Shown piece by piece: positions 38,950 through 47,509 of a stretch of DNA of 64,000 bases. Under the pieces are notes generated by a model. That model ran no database searches. It was not told where the DNA came from and worked only from the letters and a program-made list of their open reading frames with translations. The translations under genes and the position numbers were made by a program. This DNA is from an uncultured bacterium. GTDB lineage: Bacteria; Cyanobacteriota; Vampirovibrionia; Gastranaerophilales; Gastranaerophilaceae. The stretch covers positions 64,021-128,020 of the forward strand of contig CASFGU010000023.1 of assembly GCA_949294395.1 (NCBI GenBank), read 5' to 3'. Numbering within the stretch: the stretch's first letter is position 1; each line of letters starts with the position of its first letter.

Positions 38950-40255
38950 TATTTTAAAATTTAGTCAGGGAAGGTTAAACTATTTGTACGAAAACAGTTT
39001 GTTTCTTCAAAACATTGATAAACTGATTTTCGTATCAATTCTTGCGGTATTTGTGTCATCTGTTGTTTTAAGTTCGGACGGTATCGGGTTTATTGCCTTG
39101 ATTACCGTATTTTTAACCCTACTTAAGGTTCTTACAAAACGAGGAGAAAAATTTGAGCCAAATCATTTTGAAATATGGCTTCTGGCATATTTTATGATTG
39201 TTCTGATAAGCCTTGCCGGCTCAACTCTTTTCGCGCTGAGCTTTAAGGGGTTTATGAAAACTGTCACCTATCTCGGGTTTTATATAGCAGTCGTTCATTA
39301 CCTGAAAGACAACAGGGATAAAATTCCTTATCTGCTTGGCACAATAGGGTTATGCGCAGGGTTTGAAAGCTTAGCCGGAATTTTGCAGAATTTTTCACAT
39401 GTTCAGGAAATTTCAACATGGCAGGACGTATCTTCGCTTAATCCGGAACAGGTCATGACAAGAGTTTACGGAACTTTAAAACCATACAATCCGAATTTAC
39501 TCGGAGGGTATTTTGTTGCCGCGATTCCTGCCATATTTGGTTTGTCCGGATATTTTTTGTATGAGAAAAAGAATATTCCAGCAGTTATTTCAGGTGTGCT
39601 GGCGTTGAGTTCGGTTGTAGCATTATTTTTGACAGGCTGCAGGGGCTCATATATCGGATGTATGGTAATATTCTGCGGGCTTTTTGCAGTATCGGCAAAA
39701 TATTTGTGGAAGAATTACAAAAAAATATATCTTTCAATTGCAGGAGGGGCTGCAGCTATTGCGTGTGCGGCGCTTCTGTTTGTCACATCTTTAAGGGCTC
39801 GGGTTCTGTCAATTTTTGCTATGCGTCAGGATTCTTCAAACTCTTTCAGATTCAATGTTTACCAGTCAGCACTTCAGATGGCAAAGGATAACTGGCTTCT
39901 GGGGATCGGTGTAGGAAATAAAAATTTCCGTGAGATATACGGACTTTATATGAAAACAGGGTTTGATGCTCTGAGTGCTTATAATATTTTTCTGGAAACC
40001 GCAGTAGAAAGCGGTATCTTTGCGTTGATTGCATTTGTCGGGTTTTTGATTGTTATGATTAAAGACTCTGTACTGTATATTTTAAAATCAGATAATATCA
40101 AAAACGTAATATTTATATCTGCAGGAATAATTTCGATAATTGCCGTAATGGTTCACGGACTTGTCGATACTGTATTTTTTAGACCTCAGATACAGTTTGT
40201 ATTCTGGACTATGGCTGCTGTTGTTTCCTCAACCCTGAAGGGAGAAACAAGATAA
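38936..40255 (+). CDS. O-antigen ligase/polymerase-like membrane protein
   Basis: A 439-residue protein with about 11-12 hydrophobic helices and the Wzy_C/O-antigen ligase (WaaL-like) domain: TRVYGTLKPYNPNLLGGYFV, the FLTGCRGSYIGCMV segment and GIGVGNKNFREIY with its periplasmic loop ending ALSAYNIFLETAVESGI, where an 'H/A-N-x-x-L-x-x-x-x-E-x-G' motif is recognisable. It would transfer a lipid-linked glycan to its acceptor on the periplasmic face. It is translationally coupled to the DUF4330 gene. Nine G follow 9 bp after its stop. Confidence 0.86.
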   Translation: MIFNSILKFSQGRLNYLYENSLFLQNIDKLIFVSILAVFVSSVVLSSDGIGFIALITVFLTLLKVLTKRGEKFEPNHFEIWLLAYFMIVLISLAGSTLFALSFKGFMKTVTYLGFYIAVVHYLKDNRDKIPYLLGTIGLCAGFESLAGILQNFSHVQEISTWQDVSSLNPEQVMTRVYGTLKPYNPNLLGGYFVAAIPAIFGLSGYFLYEKKNIPAVISGVLALSSVVALFLTGCRGSYIGCMVIFCGLFAVSAKYLWKNYKKIYLSIAGGAAAIACAALLFVTSLRARVLSIFAMRQDSSNSFRFNVYQSALQMAKDNWLLGIGVGNKNFREIYGLYMKTGFDALSAYNIFLETAVESGIFALIAFVGFLIVMIKDSVLYILKSDNIKNVIFISAGIISIIAVMVHGLVDTVFFRPQIQFVFWTMAAVVSSTLKGETR

Positions 40256-40264
40256 GCTGAAGAC

Positions 40265-40273
40265 GGGGGGGGG
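40265..40273 (+). repeat. Poly-G tract (9 G)
   Basis: A run of nine G in an AT-rich gap, ten bases after the O-antigen ligase stop codon and before the convergent rel gene. G tracts of this length are prone to slippage and are rare in low-GC genomes. Confidence 0.85.
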
Positions 40274-40331
40274 AGACTTGCCGCGTTGGTGAGGGTATTT
40301 AATACGTCCCTGTAAATTTTCTGTACCGGAA

Positions 40332-42554
40332 TTAATTTCTCTTTTTCTGCTGTTTAGAATTGTTGTTTTTGTGATAATTTTTGTTATTCTGCCTCTGGTT
40401 ATTCTGGTGCGGGGCGTAGGATGTTTGTATTCTTTTCACGCTGTAAACGTCCGGAATAGCCTGAACACAGTTGATAACTTTTTTAAGTGTTTCGACGTTA
40501 TCTAACTCCATGCCGAGTTCAATTATACCGATTTTGTTATTTTTTGACTTAACGTTTGCGTAATTAATGTTAATGTTGTTGTCGGAAACCGCCGCAATAA
40601 TATCTTTGAGAAGTCCCATTTTTTCGCCGGTTTCAATCCTTATTGTTGTTGAATACGTCTTGTTGACATTCATTCCTGACCAGTGAATATCAAGCAGTCT
40701 TTCCGGCTGGACGTTTTCAAGAGTTTTGCAGTCAATCCTGTGAACAGAAACGCCTTTTGAGCGGGTTACAACTCCAACAATTGGTTCTCCTGGTATTGGG
40801 GAGCAGCAGCGTGCAAAAGAGTACATAAGCCCTTCCAGTCCGACAATGTCTTTTTCGGATTTCTTTCTGTTTGAGGTGTGGAAGCTGCTTTCCGGACTTT
40901 TTGCCTGCGGTTTTTTGAGTTTGTTTATAATTTTGTTGATTGTGGTTTCACCGTAGCCGAGTGCTGCAAAAAGGTCATCTGCGCTCTGGTAGTTCATCTG
41001 TTTGGCAACTTTTTCAAACTCGCCCTGCTTTACGTATTCATCAAAAACTGCTTTTGTAAGTTCGTGTTCAAGGTTGGCTTTTCCTGTTTCGAGGTGGCTT
41101 TCGCGGTTATTTTTCTTGAACCACTGCTTAATCTTGGAGGACGCCTGTTTTGTTACGACAAAATTAAGCCAGTCAAGCCGCGGCGCAGGGGTTTTGGAAG
41201 TTAAAATTTCCACAATGTCGCCATTGTTTAATTTTGTATCAAGCTGTGCAATTCTTCCGTTAATGAGGGCTCCAACGGTTTTGTTGCCGACTTCCGAGTG
41301 AATTCTGTAGGCAAAATCGACCGGTGTTGCATTAACAGGAAGGTCAAACACATCTCCGTTAGGCGTGAAGGCAAAAACCTGATCCGAGAAAAGGTCAAGT
41401 TTAACCGAGTTTACGTAATCTTCAGCAGAGGTTACATCTTTGTCATATTCGGCCATCTTCCTCATCCATGAAAACTGCATATCGGAAGGGTTGTCGGCTT
41501 TTTGTGAGCCTTTTTCTTTGTATCTCCAGTGAGCGGCAACACCGTATTCTGCGACCTCGTGCATTTCCCATGTTCTGATTTGAACTTCAAGCGGCTTGGA
41601 GCGCGGGCCGATAACAGAGGTATGCAAAGACTGGTACATGTTGCCTTTCGGCATGGCTATGTAGTCCTTAAATCTCCCCGGTATCGGTTTAAACTGTGAA
41701 TGGATAAGCCCCAGAACTTCGTAGCATTCTTTTTCCGTATCAACGATTACGCGTACTGCAGTGATGTCGTAGAGGTCGTGAAATGCTATATTAAGCCGTT
41801 TCATCTTTGAATAAATACTGTAATAGTGCTTGGCGCGTCCTGTGATTTGTGCGTTTATTCCGCTTTTTTTTACGTCTTTTGAAATTTTATCTATAAGAAG
41901 CTGAACAGTCATTTCGCGCTCTGCCTTTGTCTGCGAAACAAGCTGTGCAATTTCAAAGTATTTGTCCGGCTCAAGGTAGCGGAGCGACAAATCTTCAAGT
42001 TCGGCTTTAATTTTCCCCATACCTAAGCGATTTGCAAGCGGAGCAAAAATGTCTAAGGTTTCGCGGGCTATTTTCTGCTGTTTCGGTGCTGCCATAAAGT
42101 TCAGTGTGCGCATATTGTGCAGTCTGTCCGCAAGTTTTAGAAATATAACCCTTATATCGTTTGCCATTGCTATGAATAGCCGGCGGAAGTTTTCAGCCTG
42201 CCGTTCTTCTTTAGATTTAAACTGTAATTTGCCAAGTTTTGTAACCCCTTGAACGAGAGAGAGAACGTCTTTGCCGAAAAGCTGTTCAATTTCTTCGGGT
42301 TTTGTGTCTGTATCTTCCAGAATATCATGCAGAAATGCCGCAATAATCGTGTGGGTATCGGCTTTCAGATTAACAAGAATTTTTGCAACCTCAACCGGAT
42401 GGACAATGTATGGTTCTTCCGAAACCCTGTACTGCCCGCTGTGCAGCCGTTCCGCAAAAAGAAATGCCTGTTCTATTTTTTTTATATCTTCAGGATTTCT
42501 CTCCTGAGCCGTTAATTCTTGTTTTATATCCGTAAAAAGTGATTTTTCTGACAT
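40332..42554 (-). CDS. rel: Bifunctional (p)ppGpp synthetase/hydrolase
   Basis: A 740-residue long RSH protein. The HD hydrolase domain (about 30-180; VHPVEVAKIL, FLHDILEDT with His76-Asp77, LKLADRLHNMRTL) comes first. The synthetase domain (about 235-345; YDITAVRVIVDTEKECYEVL, FKDYIAMPKGNMYQSLHTS) follows. A TGS domain (VFAFTPNGDVFDLPVNATPV), a helical/zinc-finger-like region (FARCCSPIPGEPIVG, conserved Cys-Cys) and a C-terminal ACT domain complete it. Intact HD and synthetase motifs indicate that it both makes and degrades ppGpp in response to stalled ribosomes. An Asn/Lys/Gln-rich tail of about 30 residues is unusual. Confidence 0.95.
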   Translation of the reverse strand: MSEKSLFTDIKQELTAQERNPEDIKKIEQAFLFAERLHSGQYRVSEEPYIVHPVEVAKILVNLKADTHTIIAAFLHDILEDTDTKPEEIEQLFGKDVLSLVQGVTKLGKLQFKSKEERQAENFRRLFIAMANDIRVIFLKLADRLHNMRTLNFMAAPKQQKIARETLDIFAPLANRLGMGKIKAELEDLSLRYLEPDKYFEIAQLVSQTKAEREMTVQLLIDKISKDVKKSGINAQITGRAKHYYSIYSKMKRLNIAFHDLYDITAVRVIVDTEKECYEVLGLIHSQFKPIPGRFKDYIAMPKGNMYQSLHTSVIGPRSKPLEVQIRTWEMHEVAEYGVAAHWRYKEKGSQKADNPSDMQFSWMRKMAEYDKDVTSAEDYVNSVKLDLFSDQVFAFTPNGDVFDLPVNATPVDFAYRIHSEVGNKTVGALINGRIAQLDTKLNNGDIVEILTSKTPAPRLDWLNFVVTKQASSKIKQWFKKNNRESHLETGKANLEHELTKAVFDEYVKQGEFEKVAKQMNYQSADDLFAALGYGETTINKIINKLKKPQAKSPESSFHTSNRKKSEKDIVGLEGLMYSFARCCSPIPGEPIVGVVTRSKGVSVHRIDCKTLENVQPERLLDIHWSGMNVNKTYSTTIRIETGEKMGLLKDIIAAVSDNNININYANVKSKNNKIGIIELGMELDNVETLKKVINCVQAIPDVYSVKRIQTSYAPHQNNQRQNNKNYHKNNNSKQQKKRN

Positions 42555-42630
42555 GATATAATTATAATACGGATTTTATTTCAAATTTTCAATAAAAACG
42601 GCTAAATTTCATACATAAGGATTAAGTACA

Positions 42631-42912
42631 ATGCGCGAAACAAAAGACGGAATAGTATTTCAGCTTAAAATTTCACCGAACGCCTCAAAAAATGAGGTTA
42701 TCAAATCGACAGAGGGTGTAAAGGTTAAAATTACTGCCCCGCCTGTGGACGGCAAGGCTAATAAGTGTTTGATTGAGTATCTTGCAAAGCTTTTCAAGGT
42801 GCCGAAAACCTCTATTGAAATTCTGCGCGGGGAAACCTCTAAAGAAAAAACTCTGTTGATTAAAGTTTTTGATGATGATAAGATTAATATTATAAAAAGC
42901 GTTTTAGAGTAA
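42631..42912 (+). CDS. YggU/DUF167-family protein
   Basis: A 93-residue DUF167 protein: FQLKISPNASKNEVIKSTEG, the conserved VKITAPPVDGKANKCLIEYL, the IEILRGETSKEKTLLI block. Small alpha/beta protein found across bacteria, archaea and eukaryotes without an agreed function. It lies 22 bp before a secreted serpin-like gene on the same strand and divergent from rel. Confidence 0.9.
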   Translation: MRETKDGIVFQLKISPNASKNEVIKSTEGVKVKITAPPVDGKANKCLIEYLAKLFKVPKTSIEILRGETSKEKTLLIKVFDDDKINIIKSVLE

Positions 42913-42934
42913 TTTGAAAAAAGGAGTTATTTGA

Positions 42935-43993
42935 ATGAGAAAAGTTATGGTAACGATGCTTGCGGCACTGCTGGTTTTAGGCGGCATGTCGGCAGCGTTT
43001 GCGTTCGGCAAAAAAGCTGAAAGCATTGCGCTTGTTCCTGCAATGAAATCAGAATCCGCTGCAACTAACAGAATCTGGGTCGGAACATTCCAGCTTGCCT
43101 GGAACGATTTGATGGACGGAATCGTAAAAGGGCCGGTTGTGTTTAAGGGTTCAAAGTCAAGGACTGCAAAGCTTTTAAATCAAAAAAGTTTTACAAAAGA
43201 GGATATTTCTGAGGATGCTTATTACACAACATACGGCGAAATATCACCTGATTTAAAAATAAAGATAGAAAAAGCCATTATGGAAAAGTTTAACGAAACA
43301 AGTGATGTATTAAATGCTGTTGACTGGACACCGGCGCCGGAAAAATATCTGGTTTATGCAATGTTGAAAAAGGATTTCAAGTTCCTCACAGCTTTTGACA
43401 AGCTTAAACCGGCAAAATTCGGCTCAAACAGAACAAAAGTTGAATATTTCGGTATTGATAAAAACAGCGAAAAAATTCTGAGAGAAACTGTTCATGTAAT
43501 GTTTTACAATTCATCTAAAGATTTTGCTGTTGCAATTAACACGCAAGGGGCGGATGTTGTCTATCTTTACAGAACTGATGACGATGAAAATTTTGAAAAA
43601 CTTTATTCCGATATGTTCATTAAAAGAGCAGAGTTCAACGGAAACTCTGACTTTACAGAAAAGGATGAGTTGAAGGTTCCAAATATTAATCTTTATAAGG
43701 AACAGTCCTTCAATGAGCTTTGCGGCCGTGAAATTAAGGGAACAAAGTTCATGATAGATCAGGCTCTTGAAACTGTTGATTTCAAAATGGACAACGAAGG
43801 CGTCAAACTGAAAAGCGAAGCAGTAATTGCGACCAGAATGTCTGCCTTAATCCCTCCACAGAAGATTAAACCGAGAAAATTCTATTTTGATGACACTTAT
43901 GTAATCTTCCTGCAGGAAACAGGTAAAAACAAACCGTATTTTGCAATGCGGGTGAACGATGTCGAAACAATCAACATGACAGGAAAGAAATAA
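42935..43993 (+). CDS. Secreted serpin-like protein
   Basis: A 352-residue exported protein with a signal peptide (about 1-24, ending SAAFAFG). Its order of motifs follows the serpin fold. A strand like s3A (EKYLVYAMLKKDFKFLTAFD followed by PAKFG) comes first. LKVPNINLYKEQSFNELCG corresponds to the 'VKVPKFKIE..YDL...L' region, and FMIDQALETVDFKMDNEGVK resembles helix/strand s5A and the hinge. The C-terminal FYFDDTYVIFLQETGKNKPY is the 'F-x-F-D-x-P-F-x-F-x-I' ending plus 'AMRV'. The hinge reads GVKLKSEAVIAT instead of the small-residue GTEAAAAT of inhibitory serpins, so loop insertion may be impaired and the protein non-inhibitory. If inhibitory, it could block host or neighbour proteases. A hairpin terminator follows. 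Confidence 0.62.
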   Translation: MRKVMVTMLAALLVLGGMSAAFAFGKKAESIALVPAMKSESAATNRIWVGTFQLAWNDLMDGIVKGPVVFKGSKSRTAKLLNQKSFTKEDISEDAYYTTYGEISPDLKIKIEKAIMEKFNETSDVLNAVDWTPAPEKYLVYAMLKKDFKFLTAFDKLKPAKFGSNRTKVEYFGIDKNSEKILRETVHVMFYNSSKDFAVAINTQGADVVYLYRTDDDENFEKLYSDMFIKRAEFNGNSDFTEKDELKVPNINLYKEQSFNELCGREIKGTKFMIDQALETVDFKMDNEGVKLKSEAVIATRMSALIPPQKIKPRKFYFDDTYVIFLQETGKNKPYFAMRVNDVETINMTGKK

Positions 43994-44000
43994 TAAAGAG

Positions 44001-44026
44001 GCGCCGGAATTTTTCAATTCCGGCGC
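44001..44026 (+). terminator. Terminator after the serpin-like gene
   Basis: A perfect 11-bp stem GCGCCGGAATT/AATTCCGGCGC with a TTTC loop, 7 bp after the stop, followed by TTTA. Confidence 0.82.
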
Positions 44027-44042
44027 TTTACTTCATGAATAT

Positions 44043-44237
44043 TTTATCAGGAACTGCAATTAAAAATTTTTCTGTCTGTAACTTCACTCGCTAGCCGTTT
44101 GTAATCAGTTCAACCCGAAGCAAGTGAACTCGTCACTTGCGTTCCTCAGACAGCACTTGCTTTTATTATTGTTTCGCTGAACAACGGCTGCTCTTTCCGT
44201 TGAGCCAGAAAAATTTTTAATTGCAGTTCCCGATAAA
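44043..44237. mobile_element. 195-bp MITE-like element, copy A
   Basis: Terminal inverted repeats of 32 bp with one mismatch (44043-44074 and 44206-44237; core GGAACTGCAATTAAAAATTT) enclose a non-coding core. In the core, GCTAGCCGTTTGTAATC at 44090 and GAACAACGGCTGCTC near 44179 are again complementary in part (CCGTTTGT/ACAACGG). The core closely matches the region at 53864-54016. It lies between convergent genes, where insertion is harmless. Confidence 0.75.
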
Positions 44238-44258
44238 GTAAGCTGCAGTCCTGTCGGG

Positions 44259-44471
44259 TTAATCAAGGCATTTTACGCGCAGTTCTGCGATTGCGGAATA
44301 TATTTTATCCGCATTCTCCTTTAGTATTCCGGTAATAAGATAGTAATCTTCGTGGCATTCGCCAATAAAGTCAGGCTGTGCAAGCTTATCGAGAAAATCT
44401 ATAAGCTCCTCCTGTCCTGCGTATTGTTTTTCCAACTCCTCAAACAGTTTTTTAAGCTCTTTACGTTCCAT
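44259..44471 (-). CDS. Small acidic protein divergent from an XRE gene
   Basis: A 70-residue, mostly helical and acidic protein (RKELKKLFEELEKQYAGQEE ... LKENADKIYSAIAELRVKCL) with a good AGGAGG site. No domain recognised. It shares a 114-bp divergent region with the XRE gene at 44586, which contains a 29-bp near-perfect palindrome, so it is probably under that regulator's control. Confidence 0.65.
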   Translation of the reverse strand: MERKELKKLFEELEKQYAGQEELIDFLDKLAQPDFIGECHEDYYLITGILKENADKIYSAIAELRVKCLD

Positions 44472-44518
44472 ATTGTAGCCTCCTATTGCTTTTAAATGTA
44501 AAAATGTGAATTATTAAT

Positions 44519-44547
44519 GTAATACTATTGATTATCAATGGTATTAC
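44519..44547. promoter_or_regulatory. 29-bp near-perfect palindrome, probable XRE operator
   Basis: GTAATACTATTGAT, a central T, then ATCAATGGTATTAC: 14-bp arms with a single mismatch. It lies midway between the small acidic gene (-) and the XRE gene (+); TATAAT at 44574-44579 follows toward the XRE gene. It is the longest mixed-composition operator-like dyad in the window. Confidence 0.78.
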
Positions 44548-44585
44548 ATGTGGTATTGGATTTGTCAATAGGATATAATTTCCTT

Positions 44586-44831
44586 ATGAAAAAGAACAAA
44601 GATTTAACTATCTTAGGTGATAGCATAAGGATTGAGCGTCTTAAACGTAAGCTGTCGCAGGAGCGTCTTGTTGAGTTGACCGAGGTTATTACAGCACAGC
44701 ATCTCGGAAAAATTGAAAAAGGTGAGGTGGATTTGCGTGCCACAACGCTCTTTGCAATTCTGCGCGCACTGAATTGCAGGCTTGAAGATTTAATCGATTT
44801 AACAGGCGGGGAAAATAATGGCAAAAACTAA
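44586..44831 (+). CDS. XRE-family regulator coupled to radA
   Basis: An 81-residue HTH protein (MKKNKDLTILGDSIRIERLK, LSQERLVELTEVITAQHLGK, a shortened recognition helix with KGEVDLRATTLFAIL). It differs from the pilin-module regulators: it has no C-terminal helical extension, and the gene is not next to a pilin. Its end overlaps the radA start by 14 bp, so the two are translationally coupled. TATAAT lies only about 7 bp before the ATG, so the transcript may be leaderless. It probably binds the palindrome at 44519 and adjusts radA expression. Confidence 0.85.
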   Translation: MKKNKDLTILGDSIRIERLKRKLSQERLVELTEVITAQHLGKIEKGEVDLRATTLFAILRALNCRLEDLIDLTGGENNGKN

Positions 44832-46194
44832 GTCAAAATGGGTTTGTAAAGAATGCGGGTATGAAACAGCGGGTTATCTCGGCAAGTGTCCTGAATGCGG
44901 TTCTTGGGGCTCTTTTATTGAAGAAATCCAGTTTTCTCAAAAGCTTCCGAACGCTGCAGCTAACGAGTTTATAAACACTGAAAAACCCGAACTTTTGAAA
45001 GATATACATATAGGTGAAGAAGTCAGAATTTCTACAAAAATTCCTGAATTTGACCGTATTCTCGGCGGCGGGTTTGTGCAGGGCTCGCTTGTTCTTCTTG
45101 CAGGCGACCCGGGTATTGGTAAATCCACAATTACGCTACAGACCTGCGGTGAACTCTGCAAATCCGGCAGAAAGGTTCTTTATATCTCAGCCGAAGAAAG
45201 CGCCAGCCAGGTTAAACTCCGCGCCGAACGCCTTAATATTGCAGAAGATAATCTCTACATCTACCCGCAGACTAATATGGAAAATATTAAAAACCAGATA
45301 GAGGAGCTTTCTCCGGATTTTGTGGTTGTGGATAGTATTCAGGCAATTTATTCAAACAATGTACCGAGTTCGGCAGGCTCTGTTTCACAAATACGTGAAT
45401 GCTGCAACATTTTAATGCACATTGCAAAAAATAAAAATATTACAACTATTGTTATCGGTCACGTTACAAAAGACGGTAATATTGCAGGCCCGAAAGTTCT
45501 TGAACACATGGTGGATACGGTTATTTATTTCGAAGGCGACAAATATAAATCCTACAGGATTTTACGTTCAATGAAAAACCGTTTCGGCAACACTGCAGAA
45601 GTCGGAATTTTTGAAATGGCTGCAGACGGATTGCGCTGTGTAAGCAATCCGAACGAACTTTTTCTTAACGAGCGCTCTCAGATTGCGGCTCCGGGAAGTG
45701 CTATTATCGTTACAAACGAAGGTACCAGACCTCTGCTTGTGGAAATTCAAGCGCTTGTGGGAACCACTTCTTACCCTTCTCCGAGAAGGGTTACAAACGG
45801 GGTTGATCTGAGCCGGCTCCACCAGATTCTGGCTGTTCTTGAAAAACGCGTCGGGCTAAACCTTTCCAAGCAGGATGTTTATGTGAACGTTACCGGCGGA
45901 ATTGAGGTTGATGAACCCGGGGCGGATCTCGGGATTGCGCTTGCGGTTGCAACATGCGCCAGGGATGTTGTTGTGGACAGCCAGACCGTAATCGTCGGTG
46001 AAATAGGTCTTTCCGGTGAAATTCATCCGGTAAATAATATTGAAAGACGGCTTAACGAAGCAATCGCATCAGGTTTTAAAAAAGCTATTATCCCTGAAGC
46101 AAATAATATCCCTAAAGATTTGAAAAAGATTGAAATAGTTAAAGTAAAACGGCTTATTGATGCCATTGCAGCCTGCGTTTCTGCGGGTCAATAG
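44818..46194 (+). CDS. radA: DNA repair protein RadA (Sms)
   Basis: A 458-residue RadA. A C4 zinc finger (VCKECGYETAGYLGKCPECG, Cys10/13/24/27) opens the protein. A RecA-like ATPase follows with Walker A GDPGIGKS (96-103), FVVVDSIQAIYS as Walker B, and the RadA-specific KNRFG motif (about 253-257). A C-terminal Lon-protease-like domain ends it (GGIEVDEPGADLGIALAVAT, GEIGLSGEI) without the protease serine. It is a hexameric helicase that extends recombination intermediates and aids transformation, which agrees with comEC nearby. Confidence 0.96.
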   Translation: MAKTKSKWVCKECGYETAGYLGKCPECGSWGSFIEEIQFSQKLPNAAANEFINTEKPELLKDIHIGEEVRISTKIPEFDRILGGGFVQGSLVLLAGDPGIGKSTITLQTCGELCKSGRKVLYISAEESASQVKLRAERLNIAEDNLYIYPQTNMENIKNQIEELSPDFVVVDSIQAIYSNNVPSSAGSVSQIRECCNILMHIAKNKNITTIVIGHVTKDGNIAGPKVLEHMVDTVIYFEGDKYKSYRILRSMKNRFGNTAEVGIFEMAADGLRCVSNPNELFLNERSQIAAPGSAIIVTNEGTRPLLVEIQALVGTTSYPSPRRVTNGVDLSRLHQILAVLEKRVGLNLSKQDVYVNVTGGIEVDEPGADLGIALAVATCARDVVVDSQTVIVGEIGLSGEIHPVNNIERRLNEAIASGFKKAIIPEANNIPKDLKKIEIVKVKRLIDAIAACVSAGQ

Positions 46195-46304
46195 TTATTT
46201 TTCTTTCGAACTACAGGATTAATGCAGTAATTGTGTTTACACTGGCAATTTTTTTTATGGCTGTGTTTTATAATAATATAAGTGTAGTTATAAAAGGGTA
46301 TAAT

Positions 46305-46937
46305 ATGAGTTTAAATATTTCTCAGATTACAAATACTCCATGCCGTTTTACCGGAGCCGCAGCAGTTCAGTCTGCTCCGAACTCTCAAAGTCTTCCGGCA
46401 GATACTGTTGAACTCAGCAAAAAAAATGTTAAAAAAGCCGGAGGAACTTTTGCTGATAAAAAGTTTACAATCGAGGCCTCTGGAGGCTTTACGCACCGAG
46501 ATCTGGCAGGCGAAATTGACGGCGTTGAATTTGATATTCGCCATCAGGGAAAATTTTTAAAAGCCGATACAATTACCGGTTTTGTCGGTGATAAAGAATT
46601 AAATCTGAAATCAAAAGCAAATCTCACAGGTTCTGTTGTCGAAGGAACTATTGGCGGCAAACCTGTTAACCTCAAAATATCTGACACCTGGACAGGCAAA
46701 AGGATTAAAGGAACTTTTAAAGACAAAAATATTGATATTAAATTGAACAGCAAATTTATCGGATACGGACTTAAGGGCGACAACATCGATTTACGTATTA
46801 AGAACAAAAATATTTTCGGAGATGATGTTAATGTAAAAGGTGTTTTTAATGAGGATCCAGACTTAATTCCGATACTTATGGATACGGTTTACTGTCTGCA
46901 GGCAGAAGAACTTATGATGGCTCTGGTGTTGATGTAG
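46305..46937 (+). CDS. Lineage-specific beta-rich repeat protein
   Basis: A 210-residue protein of no recognised family. The ATG at 46305 has AGGG 7 bp upstream and gives MSLNISQITNTPCRFTGAAA, an N-terminus with the F-x-G tag seen in other proteins here; longer in-frame starts upstream lack a ribosome site. Residues ~50-185 form a regular beta pattern of about 12-16-residue units (GEIDGVEFDIRHQGKFLKAD, GFVGDKELNLKSKANLTG, GTIGGKPVNLKISDTWTGK, GTFKDKNIDIKLNSKFIGYG), likely a small beta-solenoid. Its end overlaps the convergent gene at 46912. Confidence 0.7.
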   Translation: MSLNISQITNTPCRFTGAAAVQSAPNSQSLPADTVELSKKNVKKAGGTFADKKFTIEASGGFTHRDLAGEIDGVEFDIRHQGKFLKADTITGFVGDKELNLKSKANLTGSVVEGTIGGKPVNLKISDTWTGKRIKGTFKDKNIDIKLNSKFIGYGLKGDNIDLRIKNKNIFGDDVNVKGVFNEDPDLIPILMDTVYCLQAEELMMALVLM

Positions 46938-47265
46938 GTTTTGTTTTTTCAATCCCGTTTGCATCTTTTATGATAAAAGGTCTTACAAAAGCCCATGTTC
47001 CGTAGAGTGAAGTTAATAAGCCGGCAGCCATTGTGCCTTTAAAGAGTTTTGGCTGCTTTTTTCTGTTTACAAGCCCTCCGAGCGTTACAAGTGTTGTGCC
47101 GGTCATAATCCCGAGATACCCTTTGAAAATCGTCCGCGGAACAACTATTGTATCTGTCATATCCGAGGAATTCTTTGTCTTTTCATGAATTTTATCCAGC
47201 CAGCTTTTATTTTTAGGTGTTGTGTTTGCAGTAAATACGGCGGTGTTAATGTTTTGAATTTTCAT
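46912..47265 (-). CDS. Small membrane protein of unknown function
   Basis: A 117-residue protein. The N-terminus (MKIQNINTAVFTANTTPKNK) resembles the tag-like starts of other proteins in the window. Two hydrophobic segments follow (YLGIMTGTTLVTLGGLV near 50-66; GTMAAGLLTSLYGTWAFV near 78-95), with a Pro/Thr-rich tail. It overlaps the convergent gene at 46305 by 26 bp and lies 12 bp downstream of the XRE gene at 47278, so it may be co-transcribed with that regulator. Function unknown. Confidence 0.68.
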   Translation of the reverse strand: MKIQNINTAVFTANTTPKNKSWLDKIHEKTKNSSDMTDTIVVPRTIFKGYLGIMTGTTLVTLGGLVNRKKQPKLFKGTMAAGLLTSLYGTWAFVRPFIIKDANGIEKTKPTSTPEPS

Positions 47266-47277
47266 ATCTTCCCTAGT

Positions 47278-47496
47278 CTAGTCAGGTATGTGTTCAAATA
47301 TATCCTGAACTCTACAATTTAAAGCATTACACAATTTGTTCAAAGTTTCAAGTTCTATTGTTTTGGTTTTGTCGTGGTATATTCTGAAAACTGTTACATG
47401 TGTTAATCCGGCAAGCCTTGCTACTTCTGCCATATTTAGCCGCCGCCGTCCCATTATTTCAGAAAGTTTATTCTTTATCATATTAAAATTGTGCAT
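47278..47496 (-). CDS. Short XRE-type regulator of pilin module 4
   Basis: A 72-residue HTH-only regulator (MGRRRLNMAEVARLAGLTHV, TVFRIYHDKTKTIELETLNK, LCNALNCRVQDIFEHIPD) of the compact Cro/CI (HTH_26) kind. It lacks the C-terminal extension of five other module regulators, so this module has a different regulator subtype. It is divergent from the prepilin at 47595, and a 28-bp AT palindrome lies between them. An in-frame ATG five codons in (47481) is an alternative start. Confidence 0.85.
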   Translation of the reverse strand: MHNFNMIKNKLSEIMGRRRLNMAEVARLAGLTHVTVFRIYHDKTKTIELETLNKLCNALNCRVQDIFEHIPD

Positions 47497-47509
47497 TTTT
47501 GGTTCACTC

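Noticed and set aside
44586-44831. Eighth regulator-pilin module at the radA XRE gene
   Set aside because: The divergent neighbour is a small acidic protein without a prepilin signal, and the regulator lacks the shared C-terminal helix.
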